This document shows positions 6,007-19,386 of a stretch of 29,269 nucleotides of DNA, piece after piece. The position numbers and the translations under genes are program-made. The stretch lies in NCBI GenBank assembly GCA_035637315.1, contig DASPXK010000157.1:1-29269 (forward strand), read 5' to 3'. The notes under the pieces are model-generated. The model had not been told where the DNA came from and did no database searches. It was given only the letters and a program-made list of their open reading frames with translations. How positions within the stretch are numbered: position 1 is the first letter of the stretch; each line of letters starts with the position of its first letter. The stretch comes from DASPXK01 sp035637315 (GTDB lineage Bacteria; Chloroflexota; UBA6077; JACCZL01).

Positions 6007-7428
6007 CGCGGCCATCTGCTCGCCGCGGGCGACGGCCTCCTCGATCGTCCCCTGCATGTAGAAAGCTTGCTCCGGCAGCCCATCGTGTTTGCCGTCCAGG
6101 ATCTCGCGGAAGCCCTGCACGGTGTCGGGGATCCGCACGTACTTGCCGGGCGTGCCGGTAAACGCTTCGGCCACGAACATCGGCTGCGAGAGGAAGCGCT
6201 GGATCCGGCGCGCACGACCCACCGTCAGCCTGTCCTCTTCGGACAGCTCGTCGATCCCCAGGATCGCGATGATGTCCTGCAGGTCCTTGTAGCGCTGCAG
6301 CACGCGCTGGACCTCACGGGCCACGTTGTAGTGCTCCTCCCCCACTACCCGCGGGTCCAGGATCCGCGAGGTCGAGGAGAGCGGGTCGATGGCCGGGTAC
6401 AGGCCCTGCTCGGCGATCGACCGCTCCAGGATGATGGTCGAGTCGAGGTGGGCGAAGACCGAGGCCGGGGCCGGGTCGGTGATGTCGTCGGCCGGCACGT
6501 AGATGGCCTGGAGCGAGGTGATCGAGCCCTTCTTGGTGGAGGTGATCCGCTCCTGGAGCTGGCCCACCTCAGTGGCCAGGGTCGGCTGGTAGCCCACAGC
6601 CGAGGGCATCCGGCCCAGCAGCGCCGAGACCTCGGACCCGGCCTGCGTGAAGCGGAAGATGTTATCGATGAACAGGAGCACGTCCTGGCCCTCGTCGCGG
6701 AAGAATTCGGCCATCGTCACCCCAGTCAGGCCGACCCGCTGGCGAGCGCCCGGCGGCTCGTTCATCTGGCCGAAGACCATTGTGGTCTTGTCCATGACAC
6801 CGGCCTCTTTCATCTCGATCCAGAGGTCGTTGCCCTCGCGTGAGCGCTCGCCCACCCCGGCGAACACCGAGCGGCCGCCGTGCTGTTTGGCGACGTTGTT
6901 GATCAGCTCCATGATGATGACCGTCTTGCCTACCCCGGCCCCGCCGAAGGTGCCGATCTTGCCACCCTTGCGGAACGGGGCCACGAGATCGATCACCTTG
7001 ATCCCCGTCTCGAAGATCTCCGGGCTCGTCCGCTGCTCCTCGAGCGACGGAGCCGGGCGGTGGATCGGGTACAGCGTGTCAGCCTCGACCGGCCCGAGCT
7101 GGTCGATCGGCTGCCCGAGCACGTTGAAGATCCGGCCGAGCGTGGGTGGCCCGACGGGCACGCTGATCGGCCCGCCTGTGTCGATCGCTTCCATCCCGCG
7201 CCTGATGCCGTCGGTGCTCCCCATGGCCACGCAGCGGACCCAGTTGTTCCCAAGATGCTGCTGGACCTCGACGACCAGCCTGTCCGCGCCATCCTTGGAG
7301 CCGTCTCCGTCGCCTGTCGCCTGGTCGCGTGGGATCTCGACGGCGTTGTAGATGTCGGGCAGCTGCTCGGGCGGAAACTCGACGTCCACCACCGGCCCGA
7401 TGATCTGGGTCACTTTTCCCGTTGCCAC
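6001..7428 (-). CDS. atpD: ATP synthase F1 beta subunit
   Basis: The catalytic nucleotide-binding subunit of F1, 475 residues, normal length. Visible motifs: P-loop GGAGVGKT (162-169), catalytic Glu194-Arg195 in GVGERSREGND, Walker B region LLFIDNIFRFTQAGSEVS, and DELSEED near the C-terminus, which contacts epsilon and gamma. A short Asp/Gly/Lys-rich insertion (about residues 38-49) is present in the N-terminal crown. The GTG start at 7428 has the purine-rich GGAGAGGGAG upstream. It is the last gene of the operon; in most bacteria atpC (epsilon) comes next, but here the neighbour is the convergent hicBA pair. Confidence 0.97.
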   Translation of the reverse strand: MATGKVTQIIGPVVDVEFPPEQLPDIYNAVEIPRDQATGDGDGSKDGADRLVVEVQQHLGNNWVRCVAMGSTDGIRRGMEAIDTGGPISVPVGPPTLGRIFNVLGQPIDQLGPVEADTLYPIHRPAPSLEEQRTSPEIFETGIKVIDLVAPFRKGGKIGTFGGAGVGKTVIIMELINNVAKQHGGRSVFAGVGERSREGNDLWIEMKEAGVMDKTTMVFGQMNEPPGARQRVGLTGVTMAEFFRDEGQDVLLFIDNIFRFTQAGSEVSALLGRMPSAVGYQPTLATEVGQLQERITSTKKGSITSLQAIYVPADDITDPAPASVFAHLDSTIILERSIAEQGLYPAIDPLSSTSRILDPRVVGEEHYNVAREVQRVLQRYKDLQDIIAILGIDELSEEDRLTVGRARRIQRFLSQPMFVAEAFTGTPGKYVRIPDTVQGFREILDGKHDGLPEQAFYMQGTIEEAVARGEQMAAA

Positions 7429-7445
7429 GACTCCCTCTCCTCGTC

Positions 7446-7510
7446 GTCATCCTGAGCGAAGCGAAGGATCCGCAGCCCGGGCACGGATTCCTCGCTGCGC
7501 TCCGAATGAC
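7446..7510. repeat. Palindromic repeat R2 in the atpG-atpD gap
   Basis: The arm GTCATCCTGAGCGAAGCGAA (from 7446) pairs imperfectly with the segment ending CTCCGAATGAC at 7510, whose reverse complement starts GTCATTCGGAGCGCAGCGAG. This sequence type (CATCCTGAGCGAAGCGAAGG) resembles a dispersed palindrome I recall from many environmental bacterial genomes. It occupies nearly the entire spacer and ends before the atpD ribosome site. Confidence 0.75.
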
Positions 7511-7517
7511 AAATCAG

Positions 7518-8384
7518 CTATCTGTTCTGCGAAGCCATCGCCTCCGCCGCCGCGGAAATCTCGGTCACCTCGCGGGTAATGCTCGCCTGGCGAGCCTTGT
7601 TGTAGCTGAGCGTGAGACTGTCGATCAGGTCCATGGCGTTCTCGTTCGCGTTTCGCATCGCGACCATCCGGGCGCTCTGCTCGCTGGCGATAGTCTCCAG
7701 GACGGCCTGGTAGATCTGGACCTCCACGTAGCGGGGCAGCAACGCCTCGAGGATCGAGAGCGGATCCGGCTCGTAGATGTAGTCTATCGGCTTCTCGGTC
7801 CGCTCCGCGGCTGTAATGGGCAGGATCTTGACCACTTCCGGTCGTTGCACCAGCGTCGAGACGAACCTCGGGTAGACCACGTAGCAGATGTCCATCGCTC
7901 CGGCCATGTAGCTGTCCATGACGACCCGAGCGATCGGGACGATGTCCATGTAATCTGGTCGATCGCCCAATCGGGTAAAGGTCGCCAGCAGCCTGTGGCC
8001 GCGGCGGGCCATGAAGTCCTGACCCTTGCGGCCGATGGTGATCAGCTCGACCTGGTGGCTCTGCTCCAGGATCAGCTCGCCGCTGCGGCGAATCGTATTC
8101 GTATTTAGCGCCCCACACAGGCCGCGGTCCGACGTCAGCAGGACGATTCCCACGCTGTCCAGCTCACGCTGAGCGAGCAGCGGGTGCGGCACCTCGCCGT
8201 GGCCTGGCGCCACGGCCAGTTCCGCGATCAGCGATCGCATCGCGTCCGAGTACGGCCGCGCGGCCAGGACGCGTTGCTGCGCCCGCCGCATCCGCGAGGC
8301 GGCCACCATCTCCATCGCCTTGGTGATCTGGGCGGTATTCCGGATGCTGCGGATCCGTCGCCGAATGTCACGCAGGCTGGGCAT
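7518..8384 (-). CDS. atpG: ATP synthase F1 gamma subunit
   Basis: The central rotor shaft of F1, 288 residues, normal length. The N-terminal helix MPSLRDIRRRIRSIRNTAQITKAMEMVAASRMRRAQ is characteristic, as are LLTSDRGLCGALN in the Rossmann-like middle domain and the C-terminal helix ENAMDLIDSLTLSYNKARQASITREVTEI, which fills the alpha3beta3 cavity. The ATG at 8384 lacks a close Shine-Dalgarno sequence; AGGGA is about 10 nt upstream. The gap to atpA is 180 nt and is filled by two R1 repeats. Confidence 0.96.
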   Translation of the reverse strand: MPSLRDIRRRIRSIRNTAQITKAMEMVAASRMRRAQQRVLAARPYSDAMRSLIAELAVAPGHGEVPHPLLAQRELDSVGIVLLTSDRGLCGALNTNTIRRSGELILEQSHQVELITIGRKGQDFMARRGHRLLATFTRLGDRPDYMDIVPIARVVMDSYMAGAMDICYVVYPRFVSTLVQRPEVVKILPITAAERTEKPIDYIYEPDPLSILEALLPRYVEVQIYQAVLETIASEQSARMVAMRNANENAMDLIDSLTLSYNKARQASITREVTEISAAAEAMASQNR

Positions 8385-8438
8385 ACAAGACTAATCCCTG
8401 ATTACACACATCGACGATGACAAGCCATGCCGGACTCT

Positions 8439-8556
8439 TCTCCCACGCTTGGGAGAGGGGTTGGGAACAAGTGCGCTTCGCGGGGTGAGGGCGGGACTCC
8501 CCTCTCCCAAGCTTGGGAGAGGGGCTAGGAACAAGTGCGCTTCGCGGGGTGAGGGC
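8439..8556 (+). repeat. Repeat family R1, tandem copies B and C, between atpA and atpG
   Basis: Copy B has a shortened stem (TCTCCC 8439-8444, GGGAGA 8451-8456) and the core TTGGGAACAAGTGCGCTTCG plus CGGGGTGAGGG up to 8491. Copy C has the full 10-bp stem (8499-8508 with 8515-8524, loop AAGCTT) and core to 8556. The cores of both copies differ from each other at only two positions, suggesting recent duplication. Confidence 0.88.
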
Positions 8557-8564
8557 ATACTCGG

Positions 8565-10088
<1,524 letters not shown>

Positions 10089-10110
10089 CGTTCACCTCCC
10101 GCCGAGCAAT

Positions 10111-10180
10111 CAGCTTTCAGCCATCAGCTATCAGGCTTTGGTTGGCTGGCTGACAGCTGACTGCTGATGGCTGATAGCTC
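10111..10180. repeat. Heptamer array H2: 10 units, palindromic
   Basis: Ten consecutive 7-nt units: CAGCTTT, CAGCCAT, CAGCTAT, CAGGCTT, TGGTTGG, CTGGCTG, ACAGCTG, ACTGCTG, ATGGCTG, ATAGCTC. The CAGCNNT units of the left half pair with the ANNGCTG units of the right half, giving a long interrupted hairpin around TGGTTGG. It fills the gap between atpH (stop 10182-10184) and atpA. Confidence 0.9.
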
Positions 10181-10181
10181 C

Positions 10182-10715
10182 TTACGCCGTCAATGCTCGC
10201 CGCAGCCGCTCCAGGCGGCCACGGACGCTGTCGTCGATCACGTCGTCGCCGAGCTGGGCGACTACCCCGCCCAGAATGCTGGGGTCCACGTAGGTCTCGA
10301 GCGTGACCTGCCGCCCGGTCCGTCGGGCGAGGCGCGTGGCCAGCAGCTCGCGCTGCCGCTCGTCGAGCGGAATGGCTGTGGTCACCTGCGCGACTTCGAT
10401 GCCACGCTGCTCGTCGACCAGGCGCCGAAAGACGGTCGCGATCCCTGGCACGAGCTCCACGCGGTCGCGGCGGGCGAGGATCCCGAGGAAGTTGCTGATC
10501 GGTGCCGGCAGTCCTGGCAGCAGCTCGGCCAGCGCGGCTCGCTTCCGCTCGGCCGGCACCACTGGGCTGGTCAGGTACTGTTCGCTAGTTGGGTCCCCGA
10601 GGAGCGCGGCGGCCGAATTGAGCGCCTCGAGCCAGGTGTCCAGCTGGTCCTCACCCACGCCCACCGCGAAGGCGGCCTGCGCGTAACGGGTTGCCCGCAC
10701 ACTCGTTCGCGGCAC
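10182..10715 (-). CDS. atpH: ATP synthase F1 delta subunit
   Basis: The peripheral-stalk cap that joins the b subunits to F1, 177 residues, normal length. The N-terminal helical domain (RATRYAQAAFAVGVGEDQLDTWLEALNSAA) matches the family start RYAxALFxxA. The C-terminal domain carries TAIPLDERQRELLATRLARRTGRQVTLETYVDPSILGGVVAQLGDDVIDDSVRGRLERLRRAL, with the conserved GG-xx-GD-x-DxSxxxxL pattern. The GTG start at 10715 has AGGG 6 nt before it. Confidence 0.93.
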   Translation of the reverse strand: MPRTSVRATRYAQAAFAVGVGEDQLDTWLEALNSAAALLGDPTSEQYLTSPVVPAERKRAALAELLPGLPAPISNFLGILARRDRVELVPGIATVFRRLVDEQRGIEVAQVTTAIPLDERQRELLATRLARRTGRQVTLETYVDPSILGGVVAQLGDDVIDDSVRGRLERLRRALTA

Positions 10716-10730
10716 GCTTTACCCTGGCGG

Positions 10731-10765
10731 GAATGAAGAATGAAGAATGAAGAATGAAGAATGAA
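10731..10765. repeat. Heptamer array H3: five perfect GAATGAA units
   Basis: Five identical tandem copies of GAATGAA, unlike the other arrays in having no inverted arm and in being A-rich within GC-rich surroundings. It lies in the atpF-atpH gap just upstream of the atpH ribosome site. Confidence 0.95.
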
Positions 10766-10797
10766 GGCGTGGTTCGTTTACACGCGTTCGTCTTCTG

Positions 10798-11304
10798 TCA
10801 GCTGTCACGTCCGTCAGCTCCGTCGAGAAATTCTTGGACCAACTGGCGGTGGGTCTGGTCGTCGAGGCTTCGGCTGATGACCCGCTCCGCAGCCATAACC
10901 GCCAGGTTGGCCACCTCGCGACGCAGCTCCGCCATCGACTGGGCACGCTCCGCTTCGGCCTCCTGCTTGGCTCGCTCGACAATGCGCTGGGCCTGCTCGT
11001 GCGCGTCACGGCGGGCATCGGATTGGATCCGCTCAGCCATCTGAGTAGCCTGGGTGAGCAGCTCCTGGATCTGGCGCCGCGCCTCCGCGAGCTGGGCCTG
11101 GCGCTCCTGCTCGGCGCGTTCGGCCGCCAGCCGCACCTGTTCGGCCCGCTCCATGCTCTCGCGAATCCGCCGTTGGCGGTCGTCGAGCATGCCGACGACA
11201 GGCCGATACAGGAAACGCGAGAGCAGAAAGATCAGCAGCAGGAAGTTGAAGGTATGCCAGAGAAAGCCGGGGAGATTGAGACCAAGGTTCGACAGGACTT
11301 CCAT
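10798..11304 (-). CDS. atpF: ATP synthase Fo b subunit
   Basis: The peripheral-stalk b subunit, 168 residues. One N-terminal membrane helix (about residues 12-32, FLWHTFNFLLLIFLLSRFLY) is followed by RPVVGMLDDRQRRIRESMERAE and a long highly charged coiled coil rich in Glu, Arg, Gln and Ala, ending in VISRSLDDQTHRQLVQEFL, which binds delta. Only one b-type gene is present, so the stalk is likely a homodimer. The ATG at 11304 has only a poor ribosome site nearby. Confidence 0.94.
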   Translation of the reverse strand: MEVLSNLGLNLPGFLWHTFNFLLLIFLLSRFLYRPVVGMLDDRQRRIRESMERAEQVRLAAERAEQERQAQLAEARRQIQELLTQATQMAERIQSDARRDAHEQAQRIVERAKQEAEAERAQSMAELRREVANLAVMAAERVISRSLDDQTHRQLVQEFLDGADGRDS

Positions 11305-11364
11305 GCCCTTGCCAGCCTCGACGGCTTGTGGCCCCGCCCTGGGCAGGGGCCTCAGTCCGTCGCC
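11305..11364. other. atpE-atpF spacer with a GC hairpin
   Basis: The 60-nt spacer contains GGCCCC and GGGGCC as outer arms of an imperfect inverted repeat around CCCTGGG. It shows no heptamer periodicity and no R1 core. Confidence 0.4.
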
Positions 11365-11583
11365 CTACCGGTTCAACAGGAACGCGATGACCAGCGCGTA
11401 GATCGCGATCGCCTCTGCGAACCCCAGGCCGATCAGCATCGGCGCCAGAATGATCCCGCTCACCTCGGGATTCCGTCCGATCGCTTCCATCGCTTTGCCA
11501 ACACCGATGCCGATCCCGATGCCGGGCCCAATGGCGCCAAGGCCGATCGCTAGACCGGCCGCTAGCGGATGTAGGTCCACCAT
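11365..11583 (-). CDS. atpE: ATP synthase Fo c subunit
   Basis: The proteolipid of the rotor ring, 72 residues: two membrane hairpin helices joined by the polar loop GRNPE. Helix one has the glycine-rich packing motif GAIGPGIGIGIGVGKA; helix two has the ion-binding Glu57 in GLGFAEAIAIYALVIAFLL. The Na+ ligands seen in sodium-type rings (Gln in helix one, Glu-Ser-Thr in helix two) are absent, so proton coupling is expected. AAGGAGG ends one nt before the ATG at 11583 and 4 nt before the next codon, a GTG at 11580, so the true start could be the GTG. The open frame reaches 11619, but that extension has no ribosome site and no family similarity. Confidence 0.95.
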   Translation of the reverse strand: MVDLHPLAAGLAIGLGAIGPGIGIGIGVGKAMEAIGRNPEVSGIILAPMLIGLGFAEAIAIYALVIAFLLNR

Positions 11584-11615
11584 TCCTCCTTGTTGGGCGC
11601 GCATGGCACGCGCCC

Positions 11616-12350
11616 TCAATGACTCGCCGACGCCTCTTCCTCGTGCGCCGCGCGCTCATGGGCGGTTGCTATCGCCAGGAAGACGAGCGTGAGCATGGAG
11701 AAGATCAAGGCCTGGACGATCCCGACGAACAGCTCCAGGCCCAGGAACAAGAACAGCGCGTAGGGGGCGATACCCAGGATCGTGTGCAGCAGGACTTCGC
11801 CGGCGAAGATGTTACCGAAAAGTCGAAACGCCAGCGATAGCGGGCGACTCAGCTCGGTCAGGATGTGGAGCGGATTGGGGATCAGGAACTCCTTGAGGTA
11901 GCCCAGGATGCCGGCCGACTTGATCCCATAGGCCTGAAAGAGGATGAAGACGATGATGGCCATACTGGCCGTCACGTTCAGGTCGCTGTTGGCCGAGCGG
12001 AACCCCCGCACGTTCCCGAACATCGGCAGCGTGCCGATCCAGTTCGAGAAGAGGATGAAGAGGAAGGCCGTGCAGACGACCGGCAGGAAGCGGCGGCCCT
12101 TCGGCCCGGCGACCTGCTGGATGATCCCGAGCCAGAGCTCGATGATCAGCTCGGCCACATTCTGGACGCCCGTCGGCACCAGCTTCATGTTGCGCGTGGC
12201 GGCCAGCGAGAACAGCAGCAGGACCGCCATCACGATCCAGGCGCTGAAGATGGTCTCGCTAACGGGGATTGGGCCGAAATGGAAGAAGATCTCGGCGGTG
12301 GGGGTAGGTCCGTGGGCCTGTTCTTCGACGGCCTGGACGCTGAAGAGCAA
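11616..12350 (-). CDS. atpB: ATP synthase Fo a subunit
   Basis: The stator channel subunit, 244 residues with five or six membrane helices. The essential arginine is Arg176 in SRPLSLAFRLFGNIFAGE; the conserved NWIGTLP and the LELFVGIVQALIFSMLTLVFL final helices are present. It starts with TTG at 12350, supported by GGGAG 6 nt upstream; that ribosome site overlaps the stop codon of the preceding atpI/Z-like gene, with only 3 nt between the genes, so the two are probably coupled. The C-terminal tail is Glu/His-rich. Confidence 0.95.
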   Translation of the reverse strand: MLFSVQAVEEQAHGPTPTAEIFFHFGPIPVSETIFSAWIVMAVLLLFSLAATRNMKLVPTGVQNVAELIIELWLGIIQQVAGPKGRRFLPVVCTAFLFILFSNWIGTLPMFGNVRGFRSANSDLNVTASMAIIVFILFQAYGIKSAGILGYLKEFLIPNPLHILTELSRPLSLAFRLFGNIFAGEVLLHTILGIAPYALFLFLGLELFVGIVQALIFSMLTLVFLAIATAHERAAHEEEASASH

Positions 12351-12353
12351 CCG

Positions 12354-12605
12354 TTACTCCCGTACATCCGTCGCCCCGGGCGACTTTGCCTGGGCGCGCC
12401 GCTGGACATGGTTCAACAATTGGACCGTGCTGATGACAGCGGAGACCATGCCGCCAAGAGCGCCGATTACGGACAGCAGGAGGCCGGTCCCGAGGCGGCT
12501 GTCGAGCCAGCTTCCCACAAAATAACCCAGCCAGACCGACACCGCGCAGGTGACGCCGAACTGAGTGACGATGCCGAGCGCCTGCCAGGTTTTGAGGTTG
12601 GGCAC
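12354..12605 (-). CDS. AtpI/AtpZ-like small membrane protein
   Basis: An 83-residue protein with two membrane helices (TQFGVTCAVSVWLGYFVGSWLDSRLG and GLLLSVIGALGGMVSAVISTVQLL). This is the AtpI/AtpZ family encoded first in many atp operons and linked to c-ring assembly or Mg2+/Ca2+ supply. The GDxLD-like turn (GSWLDSRLGTG) is typical. The GTG at 12605 is preferred: a GGTGGGGG stretch lies upstream, and a promoter at 12640-12668 would place the transcription start near 12633, which excludes a longer frame starting at 12668. It is the first gene of the operon. Confidence 0.75.
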   Translation of the reverse strand: MPNLKTWQALGIVTQFGVTCAVSVWLGYFVGSWLDSRLGTGLLLSVIGALGGMVSAVISTVQLLNHVQRRAQAKSPGATDVRE

Positions 12606-12639
12606 GGCCGCCCCCACCGAGTACTCGCAGGCAGACCGA

Positions 12640-12668
12640 AGTATATCAGGGTCACAACAGGCCAGCAA
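12640..12668 (-). promoter_or_regulatory. Promoter of the atp operon
   Basis: On the minus strand TTGCTG (12668-12663) is followed by 17 nt and TATACT (12645-12640), with TGA directly before the -10 box, so it also fits the extended -10 pattern TGnTATACT. The predicted start near 12633 gives a leader of about 27 nt to the GTG at 12605. Confidence 0.65.
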
Positions 12669-12732
12669 CGCGCACCTGCTCTGGCTGGGGGCCGACCGGG
12701 TTCATTGACGACACCAACGAAACCGGTGATCC

Positions 12733-12761
12733 TTGTGCGATGTGCCCAGATCGGATACACT
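12733..12761 (+). promoter_or_regulatory. Promoter of gltB
   Basis: TTGTGC (12733-12738), a 17-nt spacer and TACACT (12756-12761). The predicted start near 12768 gives a leader of about 143 nt before the ATG at 12912. It diverges from the atp operon promoter about 65 nt away. Confidence 0.55.
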
Positions 12762-12767
12762 GACGTT

Positions 12768-12881
12768 TGTGCATAGTCGGCGAAGACTATGCGACGCGTG
12801 CGGGTTACCCACGCTGCTTGTGGGCCCGGATCTCGCACCGCGTTAGTGGGCGATGATGTCGGCTCGATGGCCGACTTTTTT
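12768..12881 (+). promoter_or_regulatory. Structured gltB leader, candidate attenuator or riboswitch
   Basis: Four hairpins can be drawn in about 110 nt. P1: GCATAGTC (12771-12778) with GACTATGC (12785-12792), 8 bp, loop GGCGAA. P2: GCGTG (12796-12800) with CACGC (12810-12814), extended by GG/CC past a bulged C. P2': CCCAC (12808-12812) with GTGGG (12820-12824), which excludes P2. P3: TCGCAC (12833-12838) with GTG-g-GCGA (12846-12853). Then comes the terminator hairpin at 12858-12881. Mutually exclusive helices ahead of a terminator are the usual design of a transcription attenuator. I do not recognise a known riboswitch class. Confidence 0.55.
12858..12881 (+). terminator. Intrinsic terminator inside the gltB leader
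   Basis: GTCGGC (12858-12863), loop TCGATG, GCCGAC (12870-12875) and then six T (12876-12881): a textbook rho-independent terminator on the plus strand, 30 nt before the gltB ATG. No plus-strand gene lies upstream (the neighbour is divergent), so it can only act on the gltB transcript itself. Confidence 0.8.
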
Positions 12882-12911
12882 GTTATCCACACCTCTGGCG
12901 TGAGGAAGTAG

Positions 12912-17636
<4,725 letters not shown>

Positions 17637-17648
<12 letters not shown>

Positions 17649-17674
17649 GGGAGCGCCCTCCCTTACGGTCGCGG
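17637..17674. terminator. 17-bp perfect palindrome containing both convergent stop codons
   Basis: The arm 17637-17653 is the exact reverse complement of 17658-17674 with a 4-nt loop (CGCC). The gltB stop TAA (17646-17648) and the ligase stop (17663-17665, minus strand) both lie in the stem, so both proteins end in Pro-Arg-Pro. It probably acts as a shared bidirectional terminator or 3'-end protector, although neither side has a T tract. Confidence 0.7.
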
Positions 17675-19261
17675 CAGTGCGTCACTCTTCACGAACTCCT
17701 CTATTGGCTCTCGTTTTGGCTTTAGCGTCAGCGTGCGCGGGAAATCCGGCTCGGGCCAGACGCTGAAGCCCTGAATGTGCTGGTGGGAGGCCAGGCGCCG
17801 GTTGGTGGCTTTCACCACGTCGGGGGCCTTCGACGCGTCGTCCATGAGCAAGACGGCGTGCACGTTCACCTCGGCCTCGCCGGTCTCGAGGCCGACTACG
17901 ACCGCGTCGCGGACCGCCAGGTCCTGGAGCAGCACGCCCTCGACATCCTCCGGATAGACGTTCATTCCGTTTCCCAGCACGATCAGGTTCTTCTTGCGGC
18001 CCTTCAGGTAGAGGTACCCTGCCGCGTCGAAGTAGCCCAGATCGCCGGTCTTGTACCAGCCGTCCTCGAACGCGGCCGCCGTCGCCTCAGGATTCTCCCA
18101 GTACCCCGAGCTGACGTTGTCACCCCGCACGAGGATCTCACCGTCCGGCGCCAGGCCGACCTCGCAGCAGGAGAGCGGCCTGCCCACCGAATCCAGCTTG
18201 CGGCGCGCCAGGCTGTTGGTCGTCACAGCCGGCGAGCACTCGGTCAGGCCGTAACCCTGGACGACTTTGATGCCCATGTTCTCCCAGCGCTGCGCCAGGG
18301 ATGGGTCCAGGTAGGCTCCGCCGACCACGAAGAACTCGAAGTGGCCTCCGAGACGCCGGTGGACCGCGCGGAACAAGTGGCGCCGTAAGGGGAACGGCAC
18401 CAGTGGCGCCAGGCGCTGAAGCATTCGCCAGGCCTTCTCCTGGCGCCTCTGGCGGACCTCGTGCTCGATGCCCTGGTAGAAGAGCGCCAGCACCTGGGGC
18501 ACCGCCGGCATGGCCGTGATCCGCTCCTCTTGCAGTGCCTCGAAGATCGTGCTGGGCTGGAGGGTGTGGACGTAGACGACCGAGGCGCCGCCCAGCATCA
18601 GATCGCACAGGCAGATGCTCTGCTCGAACATGTGGCTCAGTGGGAGGACCGATAGCGCGCGGTAACTCGGCAGCGCCGTGACGTGCTCGTCCATCGCCTT
18701 CACGTTGGAGAGCAGGTTGCGGTGGCTGATCATCACCCCCTTTGGCTCTCCGGTCGTGCCCGAGGTGAAGACGACCTCGGCCAGGTCTTCTGGACCGATC
18801 GTGGGCGCATCCGAACTGTCCGGCGGAGCCCCGTCCGACTCGAGCTCGCGGAGGGATTCGATCGGGACAGTCGGCACGCTCGACTCGCCCAGCTCGCGAA
18901 GCTGGTCCGTCCCTCCCAGGATCACCCTGGCGCGAGTGACGCGGGCCACTCGTCGCGCGAAGTCCGCGCCGCCCCGGGCATCCAGCGGCACCACCACAAC
19001 GCCGGCCTTGAGGCAGCCGAAGAATATGCCTCCCCACCACGGCTGGTTCGGGGCCCAGATCGCCGCCCGCTCGCCGCGCTGGATGCCACGCGCGGCGAGC
19101 CAGGCCACGAAGCGATCCACGTACCGCCCCAGCTCGGCATACGTCCAGCCGACTCGCCCGTCACGGCTGCGGATCGCCAGGGCCGGCCGCTCGGCGTACC
19201 GCACGCGCGACCGCTCGACGATGTCCACCAGAGTCCGAACATCAGGGTGCGGGCCGTTCAT
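17663..19261 (-). CDS. AMP-forming acyl-CoA synthetase / ligase
   Basis: An adenylate-forming enzyme of 532 residues that activates a carboxylic acid (probably a fatty or aryl acid) with ATP and loads it on CoA. Seen: the phosphate-binding loop TSGTTGEPKG (166-175), the GYGLTECSP motif, YWENPEATAAAFEDGWYKTGDLGYFDAAGYLYLKGRKKNLIV, and the late catalytic Lys in PRTLTLKPKRE. The motifs fit long-chain acyl-CoA ligases, but the acid cannot be named. The ATG at 19261 fits the family N-terminus; the open frame to 19342 runs into repeat DNA. There is no Shine-Dalgarno sequence; TACCAT ends 7 nt upstream, suggesting a leaderless mRNA. Confidence 0.88.
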   Translation of the reverse strand: MNGPHPDVRTLVDIVERSRVRYAERPALAIRSRDGRVGWTYAELGRYVDRFVAWLAARGIQRGERAAIWAPNQPWWGGIFFGCLKAGVVVVPLDARGGADFARRVARVTRARVILGGTDQLRELGESSVPTVPIESLRELESDGAPPDSSDAPTIGPEDLAEVVFTSGTTGEPKGVMISHRNLLSNVKAMDEHVTALPSYRALSVLPLSHMFEQSICLCDLMLGGASVVYVHTLQPSTIFEALQEERITAMPAVPQVLALFYQGIEHEVRQRRQEKAWRMLQRLAPLVPFPLRRHLFRAVHRRLGGHFEFFVVGGAYLDPSLAQRWENMGIKVVQGYGLTECSPAVTTNSLARRKLDSVGRPLSCCEVGLAPDGEILVRGDNVSSGYWENPEATAAAFEDGWYKTGDLGYFDAAGYLYLKGRKKNLIVLGNGMNVYPEDVEGVLLQDLAVRDAVVVGLETGEAEVNVHAVLLMDDASKAPDVVKATNRRLASHQHIQGFSVWPEPDFPRTLTLKPKREPIEEFVKSDALPRP

Positions 19262-19268
19262 GGGACAT

Positions 19269-19274
19269 ATGGTA
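19269..19274 (-). promoter_or_regulatory. -10 box of the acyl-CoA ligase gene
   Basis: TACCAT on the minus strand ends 7 nt before the ATG at 19261. It fits the TANNNT pattern and spacing of leaderless promoters. No -35 box is evident. Confidence 0.45.
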
Positions 19275-19331
19275 GCTGCAAGCCCAGCCCCAACCGCCTT
19301 CACCAAAGAAGAGGGGACACGTCCACCAGCT

Positions 19332-19355
19332 CCCCCTTCCATTTAGGGAAGGGGG
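19332..19355. repeat. Palindromic G/C element in the ligase-hom gap
   Basis: CCCCCTTCC (19332-19340) and GGAAGGGGG (19347-19355) form a 9-bp perfect stem around ATTTAG, followed by ATGGGGGGTTAGG. The layout (C-rich/G-rich stem followed by GGGTTRGG) parallels R1 but without the R1 core. Confidence 0.7.
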
Positions 19356-19370
19356 ATGGGGGGTTAGGTT

Positions 19371-19379
19371 TGATAGACT
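19371..19379 (+). promoter_or_regulatory. Extended -10 promoter of hom
   Basis: TGA followed by TAGACT (19374-19379) fits the extended -10 pattern. Seven nt separate it from the ATG at 19387, so transcription should start at the start codon. No -35 box at 17 nt is visible because repeat DNA lies there. Confidence 0.6.
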
Positions 19380-19386
19380 TCGCTCG

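Noticed and set aside
11865..12776. Plus-strand frame of 303 codons over atpB and the atpI/Z-like gene
   Set aside because: Acidic low-complexity product antisense to conserved membrane proteins; no start signal.
12832..12842. T-box-like sequence TCGCACCGCG in the gltB leader
   Set aside because: It resembles the T-box bulge UGGNACCGCG, but the second base is C instead of G, so pairing with the tRNA NCCA end would fail, and the leader is too short for a Stem I specifier domain.
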